Shown here one piece after another: positions 28,316 through 36,757 of a stretch of DNA of 64,000 bases; the stretch's first letter is position 1, and the number at the start of each line of letters is the position of its first letter. The stretch is from Acidobacteriota bacterium (GTDB lineage: Bacteria > Acidobacteriota > Terriglobia > Terriglobales > Acidobacteriaceae): assembly GCA_021781795.1 (NCBI GenBank), contig JAJXWA010000001.1, positions 124,001 to 188,000 of the forward strand. Reading direction: 5' to 3'. The notes beneath the pieces are model-generated. The model was not told where the DNA came from. It made no database searches and saw only the letters and a list, made by a program, of their open reading frames with translations. The position numbers and the translations under genes were made by a program.

Positions 28316-30979
28316 TCAGCGGGTTTCCAACAGAGCCTGCACCGCAGCCTGAAGGGCAGCGGTGATCTCCGTCTCCGAGGATGCGGCATTCAAGTGGAGC
28401 GGCTGGCCGACGCAAATCTCCACTTGGCCTGAACGGAACCAGCTTCGCCCGCTTTGCTTTAACTCACCCAATCCCCGCAGCGCCACGGGCAGCACCGCTG
28501 CGCCGGTCTGCTTTGCGAGAATCCCGATCCCGGGGCGGAAGCGCGTCAGTGCACCGTTGGTCGAGCGCGTCCCCTCAGGAAATACCAGGACATGGTAGCC
28601 ACGGTCGAGTGCTTCGCCGGCGTGAGAGAAGCTGCGCTGGAAGCCTTTGCCGCGTGGCAACGGGAAGACGTTGTAAAGCGCGGTGATGAGCAGCCAAGCG
28701 AGCGGGCCGGACCACATGCGCTGGCGATGGCCGGGCATGCGGTCGGGATTGAGATAATGCCGATAATCGAGCAACATCTCGCCGGACATGGCGGCAGCAA
28801 CGCGGCGGCGAATTGGGCCAGGCAAGCCATAGAGCACGAGCGGGCCGTCGGCATACGTGACGTGATTGGCGATGATGAGCAGGGGTTCGGCAGGAGCTTG
28901 CAGCCGGTGGCCAGAGACACGTGGCGCACCGAGGAACCATGTGAGTGGACGCGCGAGGCATTCCTGAAAGACATTGCGGAGCCACGCCACGGGCGGCCAC
29001 CAGGGCCAGTGCGGATAGATGTGCTCGTCGGGGGGAGCGACGACGGGCGGCTTGCCGGGAGCGGTGGATGCGCTGTCCGCGGACGCGATTCCGGGCTGTG
29101 GGGTTGTCGACATCGGAGATGATCCGGTGGCGGGCTGTGGGCCTGAGGCTGCAAAGCCAGCCGGCCTGGGCTCGCCACTGCTGACGAGGACGCGGAGATC
29201 GCCCAACGTTCGGAGGCTTTCAATACCGGGTTCAGTTGGCAGAGCGCCGAGCCGCTCTTCGAGTGCGGCACCTAGTTGGACGCGGCCGAGGCTGTCCAGG
29301 TGTAGATCTTCACTGAGGCGGAGCGCGTCGTCGCCTGCGGGCGGAGCCTCGCCTGTGATTTCGGCGATGAGCGCGAGGAGCCAGTCGGCGTGCGCGGGCT
29401 GGTGGGTGGCGGTTGCGCTTCCGTTTGCGGCTTGTACGCTGGCGAGCCAGGCGGCGACGGCTTTGCGGCGTACTTTGCCGGTGGATGTGCGCGGCAGGTC
29501 GGGCTCGGGCCAGAGGAACCAGCGGCGGACGCGCTGGAATTCGGCGAGGCGGGTGTTGGCGCTCTCGATGGCGGCGGCGGCCTGCTCCTGCGTGCCGCGC
29601 ACGGCGAGTACGGCGCAGGGCTCCGGGCCGTTGGCGGTTTCGACCGGAACTACGGCGCAGGCCGCGACGACGGGTTCCTGCTCGATGGCGGCTTCGAGGT
29701 CTTCGGGGTGGATGTTGACGCCGGCGGCGGTGACGATGGTCTCACTCTTGCGGCCGAGAAAGCGCAGCTCGCCGGTTGCCTGCTGCTCGGCCAGGTCCCC
29801 GGTGGCGAGCCACTCGTCCTCGCGCTGCTGGAGCTGGCCGCCCTGCCACGTGGCGGTCGAGATCATCGGGCCCCGCACGAGCACCTCGCCGTCAGGGCCG
29901 ATTTTGACTTCGCGGCCGGGCAGGGGTTTGCCAATGGTGCCCTGGGCCACGCGGAAGGGATGGTTGAGGGTGATCAGGGCAGTTGTTTCCGTCATGCCGT
30001 AGCCCTGCACGACGACGAATCCCAGCGAGTTCCAGAAGCTTTCGAGTGGGCCGCCGAGCGCGCCGCCACCGGAGACGAGCGCCCAGAACTTGAGGCCGAA
30101 GGCGCGGTGAATGTCGCGAAAGGCCCACCAGCGCTGCCAGGCCTTCATGTCTTTAGAGGCGGCGATGCGTGCGGCGAGGTCAGGGTAGGTGGTCTCAAGA
30201 TGCGTGCGGAGGAGGGCCATGACGCGGGGCACGGCGGCGAGGACGCTGATGCGTTCGCGGTGGATGGTCTCAATGAGGCGCGGGGCGACGAGGCGCGATT
30301 CGAAATGAACCTCGGCGGCGAAGATGGCGGGGACCCAGAGGCCCATGGTCTGGCCGAAGACGTGGCTGAGCGGCAGAGTATGGAGGAAGCGCAGCGGATG
30401 GACATATTTCTCGTAGCGCATGTAGGGCTGCGCGCCGCGCTCAATGGGTCCGACGCTGGCGAGGACGTTGCCGTGGGTGTGGACGATGCCCTTGGGTTCG
30501 CCCGTGGTGCCAGAGGTGAAGAGAATCTGGAGCGGCGTGTCGTGATTGAGGCCGGTAATGGGAGCGGCTTCTTCGGCGGGCAGCGCGGCGGGCCAGTCCT
30601 CGAAGGCGAGGCGGGACCAGGTGTCGGGGAGGCGTTGAATCAGTGGACCGTCACCGACGACGAGCGCGGGGCGGACATCGGCTGCGACGCGGGTGGTGAA
30701 GTCGGTTGTGCCGTAGGCGTCGAGGGGGACAGCGAGCGCGCCGCGGAGCAGGATGCCAAAGAAGGCTGCGACCCACTCGGCGGAGTTCTCGGCCCAGAGG
30801 ACGACGCGGTCGCCGGGGCCGATGTCGCGCGCGGCGAGATAGGCGGCGAAGCGGCCAGCGGTGCGCGCGAGCTCAGCGTAGGTGGTGGCGCGGCGTCGGA
30901 CTCCCTGCGTGCGGACAATAGCGATCTGGCGCTCGAATCGGCGGAAATCATCCAGCAGGGTCGCGAGATGGGCGCGCAT
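28316..30979 (-). CDS. Fused acyl-activating enzyme, acyl carrier protein and acyltransferase
   Basis: An 887-residue three-domain protein. Residues about 1-520 form an AMP-dependent synthetase (LFTSGTTGEPKG, QGYGMTETT, LATGDLAEQ, PRTSTGKVRRK). Residues about 545-615 form a carrier protein with the phosphopantetheine serine in LHLDSLGRVQLG. After a Pro/Ser-rich linker, residues about 690-860 form a PlsC acyltransferase with NHVTYAD (H-x4-D) and FPEGTRS. Such a protein would activate a fatty acid, hold it on its own carrier and esterify a lyso-lipid, as in Aas-like lipid recycling, though the order differs from Aas. The start at 30979 lacks a strong ribosome-binding site. Divergent from lhr. 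Confidence 0.85.
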   Translation of the reverse strand: MRAHLATLLDDFRRFERQIAIVRTQGVRRRATTYAELARTAGRFAAYLAARDIGPGDRVVLWAENSAEWVAAFFGILLRGALAVPLDAYGTTDFTTRVAADVRPALVVGDGPLIQRLPDTWSRLAFEDWPAALPAEEAAPITGLNHDTPLQILFTSGTTGEPKGIVHTHGNVLASVGPIERGAQPYMRYEKYVHPLRFLHTLPLSHVFGQTMGLWVPAIFAAEVHFESRLVAPRLIETIHRERISVLAAVPRVMALLRTHLETTYPDLAARIAASKDMKAWQRWWAFRDIHRAFGLKFWALVSGGGALGGPLESFWNSLGFVVVQGYGMTETTALITLNHPFRVAQGTIGKPLPGREVKIGPDGEVLVRGPMISTATWQGGQLQQREDEWLATGDLAEQQATGELRFLGRKSETIVTAAGVNIHPEDLEAAIEQEPVVAACAVVPVETANGPEPCAVLAVRGTQEQAAAAIESANTRLAEFQRVRRWFLWPEPDLPRTSTGKVRRKAVAAWLASVQAANGSATATHQPAHADWLLALIAEITGEAPPAGDDALRLSEDLHLDSLGRVQLGAALEERLGALPTEPGIESLRTLGDLRVLVSSGEPRPAGFAASGPQPATGSSPMSTTPQPGIASADSASTAPGKPPVVAPPDEHIYPHWPWWPPVAWLRNVFQECLARPLTWFLGAPRVSGHRLQAPAEPLLIIANHVTYADGPLVLYGLPGPIRRRVAAAMSGEMLLDYRHYLNPDRMPGHRQRMWSGPLAWLLITALYNVFPLPRGKGFQRSFSHAGEALDRGYHVLVFPEGTRSTNGALTRFRPGIGILAKQTGAAVLPVALRGLGELKQSGRSWFRSGQVEICVGQPLHLNAASSETEITAALQAAVQALLETR

Positions 30980-31121
30980 GGCAACCCCATGGTAGCAGCG
31001 CGCGCCGGATGAACTGCTGTGTGCTGAAGCGCATGCGGCGGGGCGGTCTGGCCTGGTGCAAAAGGTGGTCACTTCTTCGCTTCCTCTTCGCTTGGTTGCC
31101 GCGCTATCCTCAAGGACACGG

Positions 31122-34100
31122 ATGGCCACGCCGCAGCCCAAACCCGAGACAGACCCGTTTGCCTGTTTCCACTTCGTCACGGCGGAGTGGTTCCGGGCCG
31201 TCTTTGACGCGCCGACCGCCCCGCAGCGGCAGGGCTGGCCGGTGATTGCGCGGGGTGAGAGCGCGTTGATTCTGGCGCCGACGGGGACGGGCAAGACGCT
31301 GACGGCGTTTCTGTGGTGCCTGGACCGGCTCATGTTGCACCCGCCGCCGGGAGGGCAGAGCAAGGGCTGCCGGATTGTGTACGTCTCGCCGTTGAAGGCG
31401 CTGGCGGTGGATGTGGAGCGGAACCTGCGGTCGCCTCTTACGGGGATTGCCAATATGGCGCGGCGGCGGGGTGTGCCGTTCCACGAGCCGGAGATCAGCG
31501 TGCGGACGGGGGACACGCCGCAAAAAGAGCGGGCGCGGTTTCGGCGGCAGCCGGCGGACATTCTGATCACGACGCCGGAGTCGCTCTACCTGCTGCTGAC
31601 GTCGCAGGCGGCGGAGGCGCTGCGGTCAGTGGAAACCGTCATCGTGGACGAGATTCACGCGCTGGTGCCGACGAAGCGGGGAGCGCATCTGGCCCTGAGT
31701 CTGGAGCGGCTGGAGGCGCTGACGAAACGCCCGTTGCAGCGGATTGGATTGTCGGCCACACAGCGTCCGCTGGAGGAGGTGGCGCATTTCCTCGGGGGTG
31801 TGGAAATCTTGCCCGGTGATGCGAGCGAGCAGGAAGATGTGAGTCATGTAAAATTTGGTTTTACACATATTTACAGGCAAATTTCTGATGTGAAAGTTGA
31901 AGATTCGCAAGAGGCCTTGTTCGCCCAGGAAGAACGACTTGCCAAGCCTGTTCGCTACCGTCCTGTGACGATTGTGAATACTAGTCAGAAGAAGCAGTTA
32001 AAGCTGAGAATTGAAGTTCCTGTTGAAGATATGGCGCGGCTGGGCACGATGGAAGAGATTCCCAGCGGGCCTGCGTCGCAGATGCCCCGGCGCGTATCGA
32101 TCTGGAATGCGATTCATCCCCGGCTGCTGGAGATTATTCGGGACCGGAACTCGACGATCTTGTTTGTGAACAGCCGTCAGGTGGCGGAGCGTCTGGCGGG
32201 GGCGCTGAACGAGCTAGCTGGTGAGCCGATTGCCCGGGCGCATCATGGGTCGCTGGCGGCGGCGCAGCGGTCGGTGATTGAGGAGCAATTGAAGGCCGGG
32301 CAGATCAAGGCGCTGTGTGCGACGTCGACGCTGGAGCTCGGTATCGACATGGGAGCGGTGGACCTGGTGATCCAGATTGAGTCGCCGCCCTCGGTGGCCA
32401 GCGGGATGCAGCGGATTGGCCGGGCGGGGCACTCGGTGGACGCGGTGAGCGAGGGGGTGCTGTTCCCGAAATTCCGGGCGGACCTGGTGGCCTGCGCCGC
32501 CGTGACCCGGGCGATGCACGAGGGGCAGATCGAGTCAACGCGGTTCCCGCGGAACCCCCTGGACGTGCTGGCGCAGCAACTGGTGGCGATGGTGTCGCAT
32601 CCACCGCAGGCGGCGAAGGCAAATCGGCACGGCAAGCCGGCGCGGGCCGGAAGCGATGCGGGGCTGGACGTCGAGCCCAAGCTGGAGGTCGCGGTCGATT
32701 TCCTCTACGACCTGGTGCGGCGGGCGGCGCCGTTTGGAAGCATGACGCGGGCGAGTTTTGAGGGTGTGCTGGACCTGCTGAGCGGACGGTACCCTTCGGA
32801 CGAGTTTGCCGAGCTGCGGCCGCGGCTTGTCTGGGACCGTGTGCGGAACGTGGTGACGGCGCGGGAGGGAGCGGCGCGGCTGGCGATTTTGAATGCGGGG
32901 ACAATTCCGGACCGGGGGCTCTACGGGGTCTTTCTGGCGCACACGGAGGGCAAGCCGGTGCGCGTGGGCGAGCTGGACGAGGAAATGGTCTTTGAGTCGC
33001 ACCCGAACGAGACCTTCATTCTGGGCGCGTCGACGTGGCGGATTGAGGACATTACGCATGACCGAGTGCTGGTGGTTCCGGCGCCGGGCGAGCCGGGCAA
33101 AATGCCGTTCTGGAAGGGCGACGGGGCGGGACGGCCGTTGGAGTTTGGGCGGCGCATTGGGGCGATGGTTCGGGAGCTGCGCGCGCTGCCCAAGCCGGCG
33201 GCGCTGACGCGGCTGGTGACAGAGCACGATCTGGACCCAGGCGCGGCGGAGAACCTGATGCAGTTTCTCGCCGACCAGGAGGCCGCGACCGGGCAGGTGC
33301 CGGACGACCGGACGATTGTGGTGGAGCGGGTGCGCGACGAGCTGGGCGACTGGCGCGTGTGTGTGCTGACGCCATTCGGGAGCCGGATTCATATTCCCTG
33401 GGCGATGGCGGTGAGCGCGCGGATTCGCGCGGCAGGCGGGCCGGAGGTGGAGACGCTGTGGGGCGACGACGGCTTTGTGCTCCGCTTTCCGGATACGGAC
33501 GAGGCGCCGGACCCGGAATGGATTCAGGTGGAGTCTGCCGAGGCGATGCAACTGGTGCTGCGGCAACTGGGAACGACGGCGCTGTTTGCGGGGCGGTTTC
33601 GCGAGGCGGCGGGGCGGGCGCTGCTGCTGCCGCGGCGGCGGGCGGATCAGCGATCACCGCTTTGGCAACTGCGGAAGCGGTCGTATGACCTGCTGAGCGT
33701 GGCGTCGCGGTATCCGTCGTTTCCGCTGCTGCTGGAGGCGTATCGCGAGTGCCTGCGGGATGTGTTTGACATGCCGGCTCTGGTGGAGACCCTGCGGGCG
33801 CTGGAGCAGCGGCAACTGCGCATGCATGTGGTGGAGACGCGGAAGCCCTCGCCGTTTGCGTCGTCGCTGCTGTTCAGCTATGTGGCGAACTTTCTTTATG
33901 ACGGCGATGCGCCTCTGGCGGAACGCCGGGCGCAGGCGCTGACGATTGATCAGGAGCAATTGCGCGAGCTGCTGGGTGAGGCCGACCTGCGCGAGCTGCT
34001 GGATGCGGATGCCATCGCCGATGTAGCGGAGACGGCGCAGTGTTTGAGCGAGTCGCATCGGGCACGCACACCGGACGGGCTGCACGATTTGTGCCTGCGT

Positions 34101-35912
34101 CTAGGGGATTTGAGCCGGGCAGAACTGGCGCAGCGCGTGGCAGCTGCAGGCGTGCTGGAGTCATTGGACCGGCTAATTCGTTCGCGGCGGCTGCTGGAGC
34201 TGCGGGTAGCGGGCGAGCGGCGCGTGATTGCCGTGGAAGACGCGGCGCGGTATCGCGATGGGCTGGGGATTCCGCTGCCGCCGGGGCTGCCTGCGGCGCT
34301 GCTGGAGCCGGTGGCACAACCGGTGCTGGAGCTGGTTCGGCGCTATGCGCGGACGCATGGTCCGTTCACGGTGCGCGAGGCTGCGGTGCGCTTTGGGCTG
34401 GATGTGGAGGCTGTGGAGAAGGCGCTGCACCTGCTGGCGCACGAGGGGCGCGTGCTGGAGGGCGGATTCCTGCCCGGCGGCATGCAGCTTGAGTGGTGCG
34501 ACGCGGAGATTCTGCGGCAGATTCGGCAGAAGTCGCTGGCGAAGCTGCGGCGCGAAGTGGAGCCAGTGGAGCAGCACACGCTGGCGCGCTTTGAGACGCA
34601 CTGGCAGGGCGTGCTGACGCCGCGGCGCAGCGGGCACGCGCATCTGGACGCGCTGCTGGATGCGATTGAAGGGTTGCAGGGCGCGCCGCTGCCTGCGTCT
34701 CTTCTGGAGACGACGATTTTGCCGGCGCGGGTGGCGGACTATTCGCCTGCGGGGCTGGACACGCTGATTGCGGCGGGGGAAGTGACCTGGATGGGCGTGG
34801 AGCCGCTGGGTGAGCGCGATGGACGTATCGCGCTGTTTCTGGCGGACAAGCAGCCGCTGCTGGCGCTGCCGCGCCCGCAAACGGAGCCGCTGACGGAGCG
34901 CGAAGAGAAGCTGCTCGTGCTGCTGGAGCAGAGTGGGGCAAGTTTTTTTGAACCGCTGCACCAGGCCGCGGGAGGCGGGTATCCGGGCGAGTCGATGGAT
35001 GGGCTGTGGAGCCTAGTGTGGCGCGGGCTGGTGACGAATGACTCGCTGCACGCGCTGCGGGCGTATGCGGCGCGGCCGGAGAGCGCGCGTGCGCCACGGC
35101 GATTGCAGACGGGCATGGTGTTCCGGTCGCGCAGGACGACGCCGCCAAATGCGCAGGGACGGTGGTCCGCGCTGCCGCGACGCGGCGAAGGCGGGCCGAC
35201 GGCGACGGAGGCGAGCCATGCGCTCGCGCTGCAACTGCTGCATCGTTATGGTGTGCTGACGCGCGAGGCGGTGGCGGCGGAGAATGTGCCGGGGGGCTTC
35301 AGTGCGGTGTATGACGTGCTGAAGGCGCTCGAAAACAGCGGGCGCGTGCGGCGCGGCTACTTTGTGGCGGGGCTGGGCGCGGCGCAGTTTGCGCTGCCGG
35401 CGGCGGTGGACCTGCTGCGGCGGCTGCGCAGGGAGCCGAATGATGAGAAGCCGGAGTTTGTGCAGTTATCGGCGGCGGATCCGGCGAATCCGTATGGCTC
35501 AGTACTGCGGTGGCCCGATCTACCCGCGATGGAGGACGACGCGGAGACGGCGCCGCGTGTACTGACGCGGGCTGTATATGCGGAGGTGATTCTGCGCAAC
35601 GGCGAGCTGGTGGTGTGGATGCGGCGGAACAATCCGAACCTGCTGGTATTTCTGCCTGCGGAGGAGCCTGAGCGCTCGCAGGTGGCGGCGGGGCTGGCGC
35701 ACTTCTTGTGTGCCCGCGGGCAGCAGCGCATGGCGCGCAGCGGGCACCAGGGCATGCTGATCACGACGATTAACGGGCAAGCCGCGACGGCGCATCCGAT
35801 GGCTCGCTTTTTGATGGATGCGGGATTTTATGCGGGACCTCTGGGAATGAATCTGCGGCGGATTCCGATGACGCTGACGCAGCAGGAGCCACCCGCGGAG
35901 GAGCTGCAGTAA
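31122..35912 (+). CDS. lhr: Lhr-type DEAD/DEAH helicase, large helicase-related protein
   Basis: A 1596-residue superfamily 2 helicase. The N-terminal Lhr core has APTGTGKTLTAF (Walker A), VIVDEIHAL (DEIH), GLSATQRPLEE, then TSTLELGIDMG and QRIGRAGHS in the second RecA lobe, followed by the winged-helix and beta-barrel region; the long C-terminal half is the bacterial Lhr-specific extension. Lhr translocates 3'-5' on single-stranded DNA and unwinds RNA:DNA hybrids; a role in DNA damage response is known in mycobacteria. AGGA precedes the ATG at 31122. The stop overlaps the nei start as TAATG. Bases 31841-32020 are strikingly AT-rich. Confidence 0.94.
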   Translation: MATPQPKPETDPFACFHFVTAEWFRAVFDAPTAPQRQGWPVIARGESALILAPTGTGKTLTAFLWCLDRLMLHPPPGGQSKGCRIVYVSPLKALAVDVERNLRSPLTGIANMARRRGVPFHEPEISVRTGDTPQKERARFRRQPADILITTPESLYLLLTSQAAEALRSVETVIVDEIHALVPTKRGAHLALSLERLEALTKRPLQRIGLSATQRPLEEVAHFLGGVEILPGDASEQEDVSHVKFGFTHIYRQISDVKVEDSQEALFAQEERLAKPVRYRPVTIVNTSQKKQLKLRIEVPVEDMARLGTMEEIPSGPASQMPRRVSIWNAIHPRLLEIIRDRNSTILFVNSRQVAERLAGALNELAGEPIARAHHGSLAAAQRSVIEEQLKAGQIKALCATSTLELGIDMGAVDLVIQIESPPSVASGMQRIGRAGHSVDAVSEGVLFPKFRADLVACAAVTRAMHEGQIESTRFPRNPLDVLAQQLVAMVSHPPQAAKANRHGKPARAGSDAGLDVEPKLEVAVDFLYDLVRRAAPFGSMTRASFEGVLDLLSGRYPSDEFAELRPRLVWDRVRNVVTAREGAARLAILNAGTIPDRGLYGVFLAHTEGKPVRVGELDEEMVFESHPNETFILGASTWRIEDITHDRVLVVPAPGEPGKMPFWKGDGAGRPLEFGRRIGAMVRELRALPKPAALTRLVTEHDLDPGAAENLMQFLADQEAATGQVPDDRTIVVERVRDELGDWRVCVLTPFGSRIHIPWAMAVSARIRAAGGPEVETLWGDDGFVLRFPDTDEAPDPEWIQVESAEAMQLVLRQLGTTALFAGRFREAAGRALLLPRRRADQRSPLWQLRKRSYDLLSVASRYPSFPLLLEAYRECLRDVFDMPALVETLRALEQRQLRMHVVETRKPSPFASSLLFSYVANFLYDGDAPLAERRAQALTIDQEQLRELLGEADLRELLDADAIADVAETAQCLSESHRARTPDGLHDLCLRLGDLSRAELAQRVAAAGVLESLDRLIRSRRLLELRVAGERRVIAVEDAARYRDGLGIPLPPGLPAALLEPVAQPVLELVRRYARTHGPFTVREAAVRFGLDVEAVEKALHLLAHEGRVLEGGFLPGGMQLEWCDAEILRQIRQKSLAKLRREVEPVEQHTLARFETHWQGVLTPRRSGHAHLDALLDAIEGLQGAPLPASLLETTILPARVADYSPAGLDTLIAAGEVTWMGVEPLGERDGRIALFLADKQPLLALPRPQTEPLTEREEKLLVLLEQSGASFFEPLHQAAGGGYPGESMDGLWSLVWRGLVTNDSLHALRAYAARPESARAPRRLQTGMVFRSRRTTPPNAQGRWSALPRRGEGGPTATEASHALALQLLHRYGVLTREAVAAENVPGGFSAVYDVLKALENSGRVRRGYFVAGLGAAQFALPAAVDLLRRLRREPNDEKPEFVQLSAADPANPYGSVLRWPDLPAMEDDAETAPRVLTRAVYAEVILRNGELVVWMRRNNPNLLVFLPAEEPERSQVAAGLAHFLCARGQQRMARSGHQGMLITTINGQAATAHPMARFLMDAGFYAGPLGMNLRRIPMTLTQQEPPAEELQ
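31841..32020. other. AT-rich patch inside lhr
   Basis: By hand count 76 of 180 bases (42%) are G or C, and only 18 of the first 60, in a gene that is otherwise about two-thirds G+C. The frame stays open and encodes a helicase-core insert around residues 240-300. It contains a perfect 7-bp inverted repeat TGTAAAA-TTTGG-TTTTACA at 31847-31865. Confidence 0.75.
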
Positions 35913-36757
35913 TGCCGGAAGGGGATACGATCTTTCGCACGGCGCGGACGCTGCGGCGTGCGCTGGCGGGGAAGAGGATTACGCGGTTTGAGTCGACGTA
36001 TCCGCTGCTGACGCGGTTCCATGACGACACGCCGCTGACGCAGCAGTGCGTGGAAGGTGTGGAGTCGCGCGGCAAGTGGTTGCTGATTCACTTCTCTGGC
36101 GGGGCAACGCTGGCGACCCACATGCTGATGAGCGGCGCGTGGCACATCTATCGCCCCGGAGAACGATGGCAGCAGCCGCGCGCGAACATGCGCATTCTGC
36201 TCGAGACGGATGATTTTGTGGCGGTGGGTTTTCGCGTGCCCGTGGCGCAGATGTGTACGGCGCAGTCGCTGGCGCGGGACAGCAGGATTCCGCAGCCTGT
36301 GCTGGATGTACTGAGCGCGGAGTTTGATGCGAGAGCCGCGGCGGAGCGGGTGCGGGCCAGCGCGGGCGAGGAGATTGGCGACGTACTGCTGCACCAGGAG
36401 GTGCTGGCGGGCGTGGGCAACGTCTTCAAGTCGGAGGTCTGCTTTGTGTGCGGGGTGCATCCTTTTGCGCCTGTTGCGAGGCTGGACATGGAACAGATGG
36501 AGGCGCTGATTGCGACGGCACAGAAGCTGGTCGCGGCGAATGTGATGGAGGATTCCGGGGGCACGATCGTGACGTATCGCGGGCTACATCGCAGGACGAC
36601 GCACGCATCCGATCCGGCAGAGAGCCTGTGGGTCTATGGGCGCGCGGGCGAGCCGTGCCGCCGCTGCGGCGAGCGCATCGAGAGAAAGCTGCAGGGTCCA
36701 GACGCGCGCGTGACCTTCTGGTGTCCGGGCTGCCAGCCGCTGCCCGGTGCTCAGTGA
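35912..36757 (+). CDS. nei: Nei-type DNA glycosylase/AP lyase (endonuclease VIII family)
   Basis: Base excision repair enzyme for oxidised pyrimidines, 281 residues. The catalytic N-terminus PEGDTI (Pro2, Glu3) is the Nei rather than the Fpg variant. GRSHMLM-type sequence appears as ATHMLMSGAW, the H2TH region as LLHQEVLAGVGNVFKSEV, and a C-terminal zinc finger as C-x2-C (CRRCGE) and C-x2-C (WCPGCQ). It is coupled to lhr by a TAATG overlap. Its last seven bases overlap the convergent PBP gene. Confidence 0.9.
   Translation: MPEGDTIFRTARTLRRALAGKRITRFESTYPLLTRFHDDTPLTQQCVEGVESRGKWLLIHFSGGATLATHMLMSGAWHIYRPGERWQQPRANMRILLETDDFVAVGFRVPVAQMCTAQSLARDSRIPQPVLDVLSAEFDARAAAERVRASAGEEIGDVLLHQEVLAGVGNVFKSEVCFVCGVHPFAPVARLDMEQMEALIATAQKLVAANVMEDSGGTIVTYRGLHRRTTHASDPAESLWVYGRAGEPCRRCGERIERKLQGPDARVTFWCPGCQPLPGAQ

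Noticed and set aside
29390-31012. Plus-strand open frame of 540 codons opposite the acyl-activating fusion gene
   Set aside because: It is fully antisense to a gene with clear domains, has low-complexity Gly/Glu/Asp composition and no recognisable motif; long shadows are normal at this G+C.
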